A stretch of 64,000 nt of DNA from Maricaulis sp034659015 (GCA_034659015.1 JAYEGL010000002.1:248001-312000), one strand, 5' to 3'; counted from the first letter of the stretch, positions 37,043 through 45,909 are shown. Program-made: numbers and translations. The notes: generated by a model from the letters alone, not told the origin.

Positions 37043-37867
37043 ATGCCGGACACCTGCTGCAACAAACATCGCACCGCGCAAGGGGCCGCCACGCCGCTGA
37101 TGCGCCGCCGCGAACTCCTGATCGGCCTCGCCGCGGGCACGGTTCTGCCGCTGGCGGCCGGCTGTGCGGAAAACCAGGCGCTGGGCCGCTCCCAGCTGAT
37201 GCTGGTCTCCGACGACCAGCTCACCCAGATGTCCAACCAGGCCTGGCAGGACACGCTGCGCGAGGAGCGCGTGCTGCGCGACCCCAGCTATCAGCGCCGT
37301 CTGGAACGCGTCGGCCAGCGCATCGTCCCGGCTTCCGGCCTGACCCGCTATAACTGGGAATACGTCGTCTTCGACAGCGAGGAGCGCAATGCCTGGGTGC
37401 TGCCCAATGGCAAGGTGGGCTTCTACAAGGGCATTCTCGACATCATGGAGGGCGACGGCCATATCGCCACCGTGCTGGGCCACGAGATCGCCCATGTCGC
37501 CGGCCGCCACTCCGCCGAGCGGGCCAGCCAGCAGATGGCCTCCCAGGTCGGCATCTCCCTGCTCACCAGCGCCATCGGCTCCTCCGACTACGGCCAGTAC
37601 AGCCAGGATATCGGCGCGGCCCTGGGCATGGGCGCGATGTACGGCATCATCCTGCCTTATTCGCGCGAGCACGAATACGAGGCCGACCGGATCGGCGTCG
37701 ATTACATGGTCCGCGCCGGCTACAACCCGCGCGACGCGCTGGACTTCTGGATCGGCATGGCCGCGATGAACCAGACCCGCCGCGCCGAGTTTGCCTCCAC
37801 CCACCCATCCGACGAGAACCGCATCGCCGCGATGCGCCAGCACATGCAATCGCGCGGCTATATCTGA
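37043..37867 (+). CDS. M48-family zinc metalloprotease lipoprotein
   Basis: The 274-residue protein has a twin-arginine-like lipoprotein signal (MRRRELLIGLAAGTVLPLAAGCAE, lipid Cys about 42). The zinc site HEIAHVAGRH starts at H147, and the third ligand is Glu in YSREHEYEADRIGVDYM. The Shine-Dalgarno AAGGGG lies 6 nt before 37043; an internal ATG at 37100 would start directly at the signal peptide. Close relatives are periplasmic LoiP/YcaL/BepA-type proteases in outer-membrane quality control, which fits the AsmA neighbour. Confidence 0.9.
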   Translation: MPDTCCNKHRTAQGAATPLMRRRELLIGLAAGTVLPLAAGCAENQALGRSQLMLVSDDQLTQMSNQAWQDTLREERVLRDPSYQRRLERVGQRIVPASGLTRYNWEYVVFDSEERNAWVLPNGKVGFYKGILDIMEGDGHIATVLGHEIAHVAGRHSAERASQQMASQVGISLLTSAIGSSDYGQYSQDIGAALGMGAMYGIILPYSREHEYEADRIGVDYMVRAGYNPRDALDFWIGMAAMNQTRRAEFASTHPSDENRIAAMRQHMQSRGYI

Positions 37868-37899
37868 GGGGTGTGACTCAGCGAGACGGGGTTGAACAC

Positions 37900-38066
37900 C
37901 ATCCTCCCCCTTGATGGGGAGGTGTCCGGCGACAGCCGGACGGAGGGGGTGAATCCCGGTGCTGGCCCCCAGTGCTGACTATGTCCCGACACCGGGATTC
38001 ACCCCTTCCGACCCCTCCTTCGCTGACGCTACGGAGGGCCCACCTTCCCCATCAAGGGGAAGGATG
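37900..38066. repeat. dispersed palindromic element, copy A (about 167 bp)
   Basis: The ends are near-perfect inverted repeats: CATCCTCCCCCTTGATGGGG at the left against CCCCATCAAGGGGAAGGATG at the right. Inside lies a second perfect pair, GTGAATCCCGGTG with CACCGGGATTCAC. A related copy is at 52275-52487. It is non-coding and sits between the M48 gene and tRNA-His, and looks like a non-autonomous REP/MITE-type element. Confidence 0.75.
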
Positions 38067-38249
38067 ACGCGCTCAGTGCAGAACACGACTGCCCACCGGG
38101 GCCAGGGGGCCGCTTACGGACACCGGCAGGCCGTCCGGAGACGGCCTGCAAAAGCCCTGACGAACCGGTTGCCAGCGCGGGGGACTGGCGCTAGTTTCCC
38201 GCGCCTCACGCCCGGTTCGGGCGTCGAGCCCGTTACCGGGCTCTCCGGT

Positions 38250-38326
38250 GCCGCCTTAGCTCAGTAGGTTAGAGCGCTAGATTGTGGATCTAGAGGTCCC
38301 CCGTTCGAGCCGGGGAGGCGGTACCA
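38250..38326 (+). tRNA. tRNA-His (anticodon GTG), without encoded G-1
   Basis: The anticodon loop in CTAGATTGTGGATCTAG gives GTG, and the T-arm CCCCG-TTCGAGC-CGGGG is perfect. The acceptor GCCGCCT/AGGCGGT begins with a G1:T72 wobble, and position 73 is A followed by encoded CCA. The base at -1 is T, so the usual G-1:C73 identity pair is absent. This is the known condition in a clade of alphaproteobacteria. Confidence 0.95.
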
Positions 38327-38437
38327 TTTTTCTTCGGCAAGGCGGAACGGGAACGCACGGGGCGAGTGTCCGCGAGGCGTCGACGCGTCGATCGGTGTCC
38401 CGGGCCGCCTCCGGATTTCAACGCTGGCGGAATGACC

Positions 38438-39292
38438 TCAGCGGAACAACATGACCGGCACTTTGCTCTTGCGGATCATATCGGTCGTCGTGCTGCCGAT
38501 GATGAGATTGCGGATACGCGAATGCCCGTAGGCGCCCATCACGAGCAGGGAGATGGACTGGGCTTCGATATAGTCCACGATCGCCTTTTCCGGCTCACCG
38601 GGCAGGATCGTCGCCGTTACCTCATGGCCGGCAGCCCGGAGCTCGTCGGCCGCAGCGTCGAGCGCGGCGCGATGCGGCGTGTCGTCGGGACCAACGGTCA
38701 GCAGATGCAGCGGGATGCCCGTGAACAGCTTGCCCGTCGCGATATGGCTCACCGCCTTCTTTGCGCTGGCCCCGCCGTCGAAGGCGATCAGCGCCCGCTC
38801 GACCGGCCGGAAGGCCCGCGAGGCCACCATGATGGGCCGGGTCGCGGTGCGCAGGATGCGTTCGAGATTGGATCCGAGATGCGCTTTGGCGAAATCCGCC
38901 GCCTCGCCCCGCTTGCCGACGACGATCAGTGTGGCATCGGCCTCCACCTTGTGGAGCTCTTCCACCAGATCGCCATGGCGCAGGCGGCTGGAGACGGAGG
39001 CAGTCCCGTCTTCGGCAAGCCGGGCCTGCGCGACCTCAAGGATTGCGCGGCCACGTTCCTTGGCAAGTCTCGACCGTTCCGCATCGTGGGCGGCCAGCTC
39101 GTCGAGAAGCGTGTGTTTCGCACCCAGTCCGAGTGCGCCGGAGAGATTGACCGGGGCGCTCTGCAGGTCGCCACGGCCCAGCACGTGCAGGAGTTCGACC
39201 TCGGCATCCAGTTTCGCGGCGACCCAGGCGGCGTGATCGCACACGCTTTCGCCATAGACCGATCCGTCGACGAGAACGATGAGCTTGCTCAT
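38438..39292 (-). CDS. tandem universal stress protein (two UspA domains)
   Basis: The 284-residue protein contains two UspA folds (about 1-145 and 150-284). The ATP-binding type motif is clear in the second (LLVMGAYGHSRIRNLIIGSTTTDMI, GxxGHxxxxxxxxGS/T), while the first has a looser VVGKRGEAADF...GSNLERI version. It follows the SulP transporter by 11 bp on the same strand, making a SulP-Usp operon found in many bacteria. Confidence 0.92.
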   Translation of the reverse strand: MSKLIVLVDGSVYGESVCDHAAWVAAKLDAEVELLHVLGRGDLQSAPVNLSGALGLGAKHTLLDELAAHDAERSRLAKERGRAILEVAQARLAEDGTASVSSRLRHGDLVEELHKVEADATLIVVGKRGEAADFAKAHLGSNLERILRTATRPIMVASRAFRPVERALIAFDGGASAKKAVSHIATGKLFTGIPLHLLTVGPDDTPHRAALDAAADELRAAGHEVTATILPGEPEKAIVDYIEAQSISLLVMGAYGHSRIRNLIIGSTTTDMIRKSKVPVMLFR

Positions 39293-39303
39293 GGTACTTC
39301 CCC

Positions 39304-40812
39304 CTAATGGCCCATCAGACGCTCGAGCGCGTCCGGCCTGTCGTGAATGCCCAAGCGGTCGACCAGGGTCTTGCTCGCCTCGTTCATGCCGAGCAGTTTG
39401 ACGTCGGCGCCTTCACGCCGGAATTTCAGCACGGCCATGTCCACCGCCGCGACGCTCGAGAGATCCCAGACATGGGCGTTGCCCAGATCGATCACGACCG
39501 TATCGACCGCTTCCTTGAAGTCGAAGGCGCGCAGGAAGTCCTCGCTGGACGCATAGAAGAGCTGACCGTCCACCGAATAGGTACGGGTTTGTCCGTCCGC
39601 GGACAACGCGCTCGTCACAGTGAAGGCGCGGGAGATCCGCCAGGCGAAGAACAGTCCGCTCAGCAGCACGCCAACACCGACGCCGATCGCGAGATTGTGG
39701 GTCGCCACCACGCCGATCACCGTGGCGATCATCACGAAGCTGGAACTCTTCGGATGATGGCGCAGATTGCGGATCGAGCTCCAGGAGAAGGTGCCGACCG
39801 ACACCATGATCATGATCGCCACCAGCGCCGGCATCGGAATGCGCGCGACGAGATCGCCCAGCACCAGGATCATGAAAAGCAGGAACAGGCCGGCGGACAG
39901 TGTGGACAGCCGGCCGCGCCCGCCGGATTTCACATTGATCACCGACTGCCCGATCATGGCACAGCCCGCCATGCCCCCGAAAAACCCGGTCACGGTATTG
40001 GCAACGCCCTGGCCGACGCATTCGCGATTGCGGTCGCTCGGCGTGTCGGTGAGGTCGTCGACGATCTGTGCCGTCATCAGCGATTCCAGCAGCCCCACCG
40101 CCGCCACAGCGGCCGAATAGGGCAGGATGATCATGAACGTATCCAGATTGAACGGGATGTCCGGGATCAGGAAGACCGGCAGCGTGTCCGGCAGATCGCC
40201 CATATCGCCCACCGTGCGCACGCCCTCCCAGCCGAAGAAGACGGCGAGGCCGGTCAGCACGACGATACAGACGAGCGGCGAGGGGATCGCCTTGGTGATG
40301 AAGGGAAAACCGTAGATGATGGCCAGGCCTGCCGCGACCAGCACATAGGTCAGCCAGCTGACATTCGTCAGTTCCGGCAGCTGGGCCAGGAAGATCAGGA
40401 TGGCCAGCGCGTTGACGAAGCCGGTGATCACCGAGCGCGAGACGAAGCGCATCAGATCGCCCAGCTTCAGAAAGCCTGCCGCAATTTGCAGCAGGCCCGC
40501 CAGAACCGTGGCGGCGAGCAGGTATTGCAGCCCGTGCTCGCGTACCAGCGTCACCATCAACACAGCCGTCGCGGCCGTGGCCGCCGAGATCATGCCCGGC
40601 CGGCCGCCGGTGAAGGCGATGATCACGGCGATCGAGAAGCTGGCATAGAGCCCGACCCGCGGGTCGACGCCTGCGATGATGGAGAAGGCGATTGCCTCCG
40701 GGATCAATGCCAGCGCGACCACCAGGCCCGCGAGGACATCGCCGCGCAGATTGCCGAACCAGTCTCGGCGGGCCCGGTCGAGGATTGCAGGGTCGAAGGA
40801 GGGCAGGCGCAT
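39304..40812 (-). CDS. SulP-family inorganic anion transporter with STAS domain
   Basis: The 502-residue inner-membrane protein has about 12-14 helices. It shows the SulP signature region (GDVLAGLVVALALIPEAIAFSIIAGVDP) near the N-terminus and a C-terminal STAS domain from about residue 390 (VDGQLFYASSEDFLRAFDF). Members carry sulfate, bicarbonate or dicarboxylates. The start at 40812 begins the conserved N-terminus; the open frame continues to 40890. Co-transcription with the Usp gene suggests stress-linked control. Confidence 0.93.
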   Translation of the reverse strand: MRLPSFDPAILDRARRDWFGNLRGDVLAGLVVALALIPEAIAFSIIAGVDPRVGLYASFSIAVIIAFTGGRPGMISAATAATAVLMVTLVREHGLQYLLAATVLAGLLQIAAGFLKLGDLMRFVSRSVITGFVNALAILIFLAQLPELTNVSWLTYVLVAAGLAIIYGFPFITKAIPSPLVCIVVLTGLAVFFGWEGVRTVGDMGDLPDTLPVFLIPDIPFNLDTFMIILPYSAAVAAVGLLESLMTAQIVDDLTDTPSDRNRECVGQGVANTVTGFFGGMAGCAMIGQSVINVKSGGRGRLSTLSAGLFLLFMILVLGDLVARIPMPALVAIMIMVSVGTFSWSSIRNLRHHPKSSSFVMIATVIGVVATHNLAIGVGVGVLLSGLFFAWRISRAFTVTSALSADGQTRTYSVDGQLFYASSEDFLRAFDFKEAVDTVVIDLGNAHVWDLSSVAAVDMAVLKFRREGADVKLLGMNEASKTLVDRLGIHDRPDALERLMGH

Positions 40813-41235
40813 GGCAATATCCGTTGGTTCGTGCGGCGTCCGGCGGTCGAGACGCTGTACACGCGGTGTGTCGGCTGTCGGCAACAGCAAATAATCGGAA
40901 GAGCTGTGTGAATCTGCGCGGCCTCGGTAAGGCCGGGCTCACAGCCATGGCCGAGCGCTTAGCGGCATATCGCCACGATGGCAAGTGTCGCCGTGTCGCG
41001 CAAAGCACGGCAGCGGTCCTTCCGGCGAGCGTGCAGGCGAATCCGGAATGCCGGGCGAGAAACCGCGATGTCGCCTGACGGAAGAAGACGGGAAGCGCTC
41101 GAGCGAGGCATGAGGGCCAGTTCGCAGGCGGCTGCCGCCGGTCTGCCGGCGGAACGCGTGAATTCGGGGCTTCCTGACGGGTTTCCGGTGTGATAGTCAG
41201 GACTTATCCATAAATTCTGCGCCGAGACGGTGACG
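40813..41235. other. 423-bp intergenic stretch without a supported gene
   Basis: This divergent intergenic region separates the SulP operon (minus) from the oxygenase-like gene (plus) and must hold both promoters. A small frame at 40978-41193 has no family features, ribosome site or codon bias, so I do not call it. CATAAAT near 41210 could be a -10 box for the plus-strand gene, but no good -35 is seen. Confidence 0.4.
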
Positions 41236-42171
41236 ATGACTTTGAACGAGCTATCGCCGCCGACCGCGGTGCCGGGAGCGCGCTGGCGCAACCGGAAAGA
41301 CCGGTCCGGACCTCCGGCCGGTGCATGGTATCCTGTTGCCTTTGCCCGGGAGGTCGGGAAATCCGTGCGGCTTCGCCGGCGTGTCCTCGGCGTCGGCATC
41401 GACATTTCCGCGACTGAGACAGGCGAGCTTCATGCCGCGACCGGTGAGACGGCCTGGTCGGTCTGCCGCCATCTGGGCCTTGTCTGGGTCTGCGCGCAGC
41501 ACGATCTGACAGGCGTGCCGGGGCTGGTCGAGGATGACGGGTTCGACAGCCGCCATATCGTCGCGCAGACCCGCAGCGTGGTGCGCACCGATTACGACCA
41601 GGCGGTTCTGGGTCTGGTGGATCCGGCCCACGTGCCAATGATCCACAATGCCTGGTGGTGGCGGTCTGCGGGGAAGCGCCGGCTCAAGACCAAGGTCTAC
41701 CGGCCCTCCGACTACGGGTTCACAGCGACCGCCAGGGACCGCTTCGTTTCGGCCCCGGCCTACAAAATTCTCGGCGACCGGGTTGAAGTCTCCATCGAGT
41801 TCCGCCTGCCGTCTGTCCGTGTCGAGCGCACCGTGGGGACGCGCGGACGCATACTGAACCTGACCGCCGTCACCCCGATCGGACGGCGGGGCGTGGTGCT
41901 TCGCAATGTGCTCTACTCCGATGTGGCGGCCCTGAAACCGTTTGCCCCCGTGATTTCGGGACTGGGCCGGATCTTCCTGAATCAGGATGCGGAGATCCTG
42001 CGCCGCTTTCATCCCTCCGTCGTCGGCAACCACCCCCGGCTTTTCGTCGGAGACCCGGACCGCCCCTCATTGTGGTACTACAAGGCCAAGGACGCGCTTG
42101 TGAAAGCCCAGGCGCGCGGCGAAGCCTTCGTCAATCCGGTCGAGCTGGCCGAATTGAGCTGGACGACCTGA
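41236..42171 (+). CDS. Rieske-type oxygenase relative lacking the Rieske [2Fe-2S] domain
   Basis: The 311-residue protein begins like a ring-hydroxylating oxygenase alpha subunit (AGAWYPVAFAREVGKSVRLRR). The expected CxH...CxxH cluster-binding region is absent: the sequence passes in about 25 residues to GLVWVCAQ, the strand that normally follows the Rieske domain. The C-terminal catalytic domain is complete, with the mononuclear-iron motif DPAHVPMIH (DxxHxxxxH), AWWWRS and FLNQDAEIL carrying the likely carboxylate ligand. GTG 41230 is an alternative start. Without the cluster it cannot receive electrons in the usual way, so it may be inactive, work with a separate ferredoxin, or bind a ligand only. 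Confidence 0.65.
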   Translation: MTLNELSPPTAVPGARWRNRKDRSGPPAGAWYPVAFAREVGKSVRLRRRVLGVGIDISATETGELHAATGETAWSVCRHLGLVWVCAQHDLTGVPGLVEDDGFDSRHIVAQTRSVVRTDYDQAVLGLVDPAHVPMIHNAWWWRSAGKRRLKTKVYRPSDYGFTATARDRFVSAPAYKILGDRVEVSIEFRLPSVRVERTVGTRGRILNLTAVTPIGRRGVVLRNVLYSDVAALKPFAPVISGLGRIFLNQDAEILRRFHPSVVGNHPRLFVGDPDRPSLWYYKAKDALVKAQARGEAFVNPVELAELSWTT

Positions 42172-42327
42172 AGGTCCTCGCGGTGCTGATGCCCATTATT
42201 GCATGGCGCAATCTCTAGTAATACGCGTAACGGCGGTCACGATCCGGCACGCGCCTCACCCCCGCATCCCCGCCATCCACAAATCCACTGCACGCCACCC
42301 CGTGCGATAATCCTTCGTCGCGCTAAG

Positions 42328-42342
42328 CTGAACGCTGTTCAG
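42328..42342. promoter_or_regulatory. small perfect palindrome upstream of the alpha/beta hydrolase
   Basis: CTGAAC-GCT-GTTCAG is a 6+3+6 dyad 41 bp before the GTG start at 42384, the size and place of a TetR-type operator. No regulator gene is adjacent and no promoter is certain. Confidence 0.3.
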
Positions 42343-42383
42343 TCCCGGGCGCGTGGCGCGGGACCAGGCAAGCGGGGGCGGGT

Positions 42384-43262
42384 GTGTCCGGGGACGAGTT
42401 CGGCGATTTCGAGTTGAAGACCTTTGCATTGCCGGACGGCGAGGTGTCGGCGCGGGTGTGGGCCAATCCGGGCAAGCCGTTCCTGCTCTTCCTGCATGCC
42501 AACGGGTTCTGTGCCTCGGCCTATCGCCAGGTGCTCGAGCCGCTGGCGGCGGATTACGAGATCGTCGCGCCGGATCTGCGCGGGCATGGTCGCACCGTGC
42601 TGCCGGCGGATCCGGCGACGCACCGGTCCTGGGATGTTTATGCTTGCGATGTCTTGACGCTCATACGGCATTGGGGCCGCATTCCCGTGGCGATGGCCGG
42701 GCATTCCATGGGCGCAACGACGGCGCTTCTGGCGGCCGCGCAGCTGGAGACCGTGCCGCGTCTGGCACTGGTCGAGCCGGTCCTGCTGCCGCGTCCGGTC
42801 TACTGGGTGGCGCGCTCGCCGCTGCACGCGCTGAACCGCAACCGCATGCCGATCGCCCGGCAGGCGCGGCGGCGGCGCAATGGCTGGCCGGACCGCGCGG
42901 CGGCCGTGGCGCGCTATGAAAAACATCCCGGCTTTGCCCGCTGGGCCGATGGCGTGGTCGCGGATTACATGACGGACGGTCTGCAAGCGGGGCCGGGTGG
43001 CGGCGTGTCGCTGGCCTGCGATCCGCTGTGGGAGGCCGCCAATTACGAGGCCCAGGGGCACAATCCGGAACGCGCGGCACGGCGGGCCGGGCCGTGGGTC
43101 TGCATGCTGAAGGCCGAGCACGGCTCGACCGTCATGCGTCCCGGCCTGCTGACCCGGCACGGGGCCCGGCTGGCCCGCATGGACGGGGTCGGCCATCTGG
43201 CCCCCATGGAGACGCCGGCGCGCGTGTCCGCCTGGCTGGCGGACACGCTGCAGGATGGGTAG
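42384..43262 (+). CDS. alpha/beta hydrolase
   Basis: The 292-residue soluble hydrolase has the oxyanion strand FLLFLHANGFCASAY, the nucleophile Ser108 in MAGHSMGATT, and the catalytic His in GVGHLAPMETP near the C-terminus, with APDLRGHGRT in between. It resembles esterase, epoxide-hydrolase and haloalkane-dehalogenase-like enzymes; the substrate cannot be read from the motifs. The start is GTG 42384 in a G-rich context (another GTG at 42382 is out of frame). Confidence 0.85.
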   Translation: MSGDEFGDFELKTFALPDGEVSARVWANPGKPFLLFLHANGFCASAYRQVLEPLAADYEIVAPDLRGHGRTVLPADPATHRSWDVYACDVLTLIRHWGRIPVAMAGHSMGATTALLAAAQLETVPRLALVEPVLLPRPVYWVARSPLHALNRNRMPIARQARRRRNGWPDRAAAVARYEKHPGFARWADGVVADYMTDGLQAGPGGGVSLACDPLWEAANYEAQGHNPERAARRAGPWVCMLKAEHGSTVMRPGLLTRHGARLARMDGVGHLAPMETPARVSAWLADTLQDG

Positions 43263-43268
43263 CGCGCC

Positions 43269-43727
43269 TCAGCGCGGGCTGGGCGTATCCCCGGCTTCCG
43301 CCTCCTCGGCGGCCTGCGCCGCGGCCGCGCGTTCGGCGACGAGGGTCCGGGCCGCCTCGACGCTCTCGACCGCCTCGATCGTGTCGATGGCGCAGCCCAT
43401 GGACGACACGCGGTCGCCGACATGAATATACTCGATATAGGGCGGGTGCAGCGTGGTGGTTGCCGGGAAGCTGGTGGCGATCCGCACGCCGGAACGCAGG
43501 CCGGAACAGCGATGGCGCAGCGTCACCAGATAGTGCCGGCGGGCGCCGCCATTGAGCACGACATGTTCGCGGTCGATCACGGAATAGCCGTTCACATTGA
43601 CCAGGCGGATCCGTTCCTGGGGCGGCGGGGCGCCCGGTTCGGCGGTATCCTGCGCCAGGGCGGTCGAGCCCGCCAGGAGGGCCAGCCCGCCCAGGCCGGC
43701 CAGTACGGACGAAGTCAGGCGTTTCAT
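43269..43727 (-). CDS. exported protein, DUF6491-like
   Basis: The 152-residue protein has a signal peptide (MKRLTSSVLAGLGGLALLAGSTALAQ). It contains a conserved-looking core with VLNGGARRHYLVTLRHRCSGLRSG and a SFPATTTLH segment that I associate with DUF6491. Two Cys may form a disulfide (RHRCSGL and MGCAID). The C-terminal tail is Ala/Glu-rich and helical. The ATG at 43727 has AAAGGA six bases upstream. It is convergent with the alpha/beta hydrolase (6 bp apart). Function unknown. Confidence 0.7.
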   Translation of the reverse strand: MKRLTSSVLAGLGGLALLAGSTALAQDTAEPGAPPPQERIRLVNVNGYSVIDREHVVLNGGARRHYLVTLRHRCSGLRSGVRIATSFPATTTLHPPYIEYIHVGDRVSSMGCAIDTIEAVESVEAARTLVAERAAAAQAAEEAEAGDTPSPR

Positions 43728-43799
43728 GGTGCATCCTTTCGTTTCGTCCCTCGCAGTCAGGGATATTGCCATCCCTCCGGGGCCGGTCAAGCCGCGGCG

Positions 43800-43814
43800 T
43801 TAACGCCGGATTAG
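43800..43814. promoter_or_regulatory. CtrA-like box upstream of the transglycosylase-like gene
   Basis: TTAA-CGCCGGA-TTAG matches the full TTAA-N7-TTAA consensus at 7 of 8 conserved positions and lies 57 bp before the start at 43872. CtrA controls flagellar and cell-cycle genes in this group. Confidence 0.45.
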
Positions 43815-43871
43815 CCATGAGGGCCGAGTCTGGCGGACGATTCGCCCGCAACCGATTCCCCGGAGCCCGCC

Positions 43872-44690
43872 TTGGTCAGCCCCGTCGAGACCCACAATCA
43901 GGATTTCATGGCCCGCACCCTGCGCCAGGCCGCGCAGGACACCGGGACGGATTTCAACTTCCTGCTGCAGACCGCGGCACGCGAGAGCAATTTCGACGTG
44001 CGCGCCGAGGCGTCGACCTCCTCGGCCTCGGGCCTGTTCCAGTTCATCGAGCAGACCTGGCTGGGCGTGATGCACCGCCGCGGCGCCGAGCACGGCTATG
44101 AGGACGCGGCCTCGCAGATCACCCGCGACGCAAACGGCCGCTATGTCGTCGAGGATCCGGTCCAGCGCCAGCGCATTCTCGACCTGCGTTTCGATGCCGA
44201 GGCTTCGGCCCGCATGGCCGGCGAGCTGGCGGCCGAGAACGCCGCGGTGATCGAGACCCGGGTCGGCCGTCCGGCCTCGACCGGCGAGCTCTATGCCGCG
44301 CATTTCCTCGGCGCCCAGGGCGCGGCCAGCCTGATCGAGGCGGCCGAGCGCGACCCGCAGGGCCGGGCCGACCAGCTTTTCCCGGCCGCGGCGCGGGCCA
44401 ACCGGCCGATCTTCTACGAGGGCGGGCGACCCCGTTCGACCCGGGACGTGCTCGCCGCGCTGACCGGCGAGCGCGCCACGCCGCAGATCCCGGCCGGGGC
44501 CGGCCTGGCTGCAGCGTCCGCCGACACCGGAACGGTGCGGCTGTCGCAGACCTATACGCCGACGCGCTCCGGCGCGGCGCTGGTGCCGGGCAGTCACCGT
44601 GTGGGCAATGGCGAACTGTCGCCGGCCCTGGTGGAGATCCTGGCCTCGCTGGACGCCCCGCGTTCGGCCGGCCGGGTTCGCGATTCGTAA
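43872..44690 (+). CDS. lytic transglycosylase-like (SLT fold) protein, possibly flagellar/polar
   Basis: The 272-residue protein has no classical signal peptide. Residues about 20-70 match the start of an SLT/goose-lysozyme-type fold: LLQTAARESNFDVRAEASTSSASGLFQFIEQTWL contains the catalytic-Glu region (ARESNF) and the SGLFQFIxxTW motif. The remainder is Ala/Arg-rich. The start is TTG 43872 with GGAG upstream; ATG 43908 is an alternative. A CtrA-like box upstream and the DUF2336 gene downstream suggest a cell-cycle or appendage role comparable to Caulobacter PleA, which is inference. Confidence 0.75.
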   Translation: MVSPVETHNQDFMARTLRQAAQDTGTDFNFLLQTAARESNFDVRAEASTSSASGLFQFIEQTWLGVMHRRGAEHGYEDAASQITRDANGRYVVEDPVQRQRILDLRFDAEASARMAGELAAENAAVIETRVGRPASTGELYAAHFLGAQGAASLIEAAERDPQGRADQLFPAAARANRPIFYEGGRPRSTRDVLAALTGERATPQIPAGAGLAAASADTGTVRLSQTYTPTRSGAALVPGSHRVGNGELSPALVEILASLDAPRSAGRVRDS

Positions 44691-44772
44691 AGCGCCGAAA
44701 CGGTTTGCAAGCTTTCGTTAAGCATGCCGGGCCTAGGATCGGGGCCGGAACAGTCTTGGAAACGGATGAGCC

Positions 44773-45909
44773 ATGAGTGTCGTCGCGCTGCGCAATCGAC
44801 TGACCCAGGAAGACATTCGGCGCCTGGTGAAGGGCGAGACCGAGGAAGTGCGCGCCACGGCCGCGCAGAAGATCTGCCGCCGCATGGACGCCGCCGACCT
44901 CACCGATGCCGAGCGCAATGCCGCAAGCGGGATTCTGACCCTCATCGCCCAGGATGCCGCCGAACTGGTGCGCCGGGCCCTGTCGGTGACGCTGCGCAAT
45001 TCGCCCAACCTGCCGCGCGAGGTGGCGCTGAAACTGGCGCTCGACATCGACGCGGTCGCCCTGCCGGTGCTGGAAAGCTCGCCGGTGCTGGGCGATGAAG
45101 ACCTGTTGCGCGTGCTCGAGCATGCCGGAACGGACAAGCGCTGTGCCGTGGCCGGCCGCGACCGGGTCGCGCCCATCGTGGTGCACGAACTGCTCGACAG
45201 CCGCGACGAGACGGCGGTCGGCATTGCCGCCGCCAATGACGGTGCACAGTTCGACGATGCCGCCTATCAGCGCGCTTTTGCCGACTTCTGCGAGAGCCCG
45301 CAGGTGATGGATGCCTTCGTGGCGCGGTCGCAATTGCCGCTGGACGTCACCGAAAAGCTGATCTCGCACATTTCCGACACCGCGATGCAGCGCCTGGTCA
45401 AACGCCACGCCCTGCCGCCGCAGCTGGCCGTGGAGATCGCCGAGGGTGCGCGCGAACGCGCCACGCTCGACCTGGTCGACCAGGCGGGCCTGGCGCACGA
45501 TCCCCGGCATTTCGTCCAGCAATTGCGCCTCAATGCGCGTCTGACGCCGTCGCTGATCCTGCGTGCGCTGCTGCGCGGCCATCTCGCTTTCGTCGAGCAT
45601 GCCTTTGCCGAACTGGCCGGCGTCTCCCACGCCAAGGCCTGGCTGCTGGTGCACGATGCCGGGCCGCTGGGCCTGCGCGCCGTCTATGACCGCACCGGCA
45701 TGCCCTCGCGCATCTATCCGGCGGTCCGCGCCGCCTTCGACGTGTTGCATTCCATGGAAATGCCGCATGACGAGGCGGGCCGCGCCCGCTTCCGCCGCGC
45801 CCTGGCCGAGCGGGCGATCACGCGTTTCCAGGGCATCCCGGAGGAGGATCTCGACTACATCCTCAGCCGTTTCGACGAGGATGTGGAGCCGCTGGCCCGG
45901 GCCAGCTGA
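44773..45909 (+). CDS. DUF2336 domain-containing protein (first of two)
   Basis: The 378-residue, almost wholly helical protein has repeated two-helix units like HEAT/armadillo repeats (LTDAERNAASGILTLIAQDAAELVRRALSVTL is typical). DUF2336 is largely restricted to alphaproteobacteria and has no settled biochemical role; it is regarded as a scaffold family. It follows the transglycosylase-like gene by 82 bp. A paralogue lies at 49.3-50.4 kb on the other strand, beyond an Hpt/receiver pair. Confidence 0.88.
   Translation: MSVVALRNRLTQEDIRRLVKGETEEVRATAAQKICRRMDAADLTDAERNAASGILTLIAQDAAELVRRALSVTLRNSPNLPREVALKLALDIDAVALPVLESSPVLGDEDLLRVLEHAGTDKRCAVAGRDRVAPIVVHELLDSRDETAVGIAAANDGAQFDDAAYQRAFADFCESPQVMDAFVARSQLPLDVTEKLISHISDTAMQRLVKRHALPPQLAVEIAEGARERATLDLVDQAGLAHDPRHFVQQLRLNARLTPSLILRALLRGHLAFVEHAFAELAGVSHAKAWLLVHDAGPLGLRAVYDRTGMPSRIYPAVRAAFDVLHSMEMPHDEAGRARFRRALAERAITRFQGIPEEDLDYILSRFDEDVEPLARAS

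Noticed and set aside
40978..41193. Small open frame in the SulP/oxygenase intergenic region
   Set aside because: No ribosome site, no recognisable family, and composition like random GC-rich sequence.
44700..44725. Third CtrA box upstream of the first DUF2336 gene (single TTAA half-site)
   Set aside because: Only one half-site matches. Single TTAA motifs are too frequent to count.
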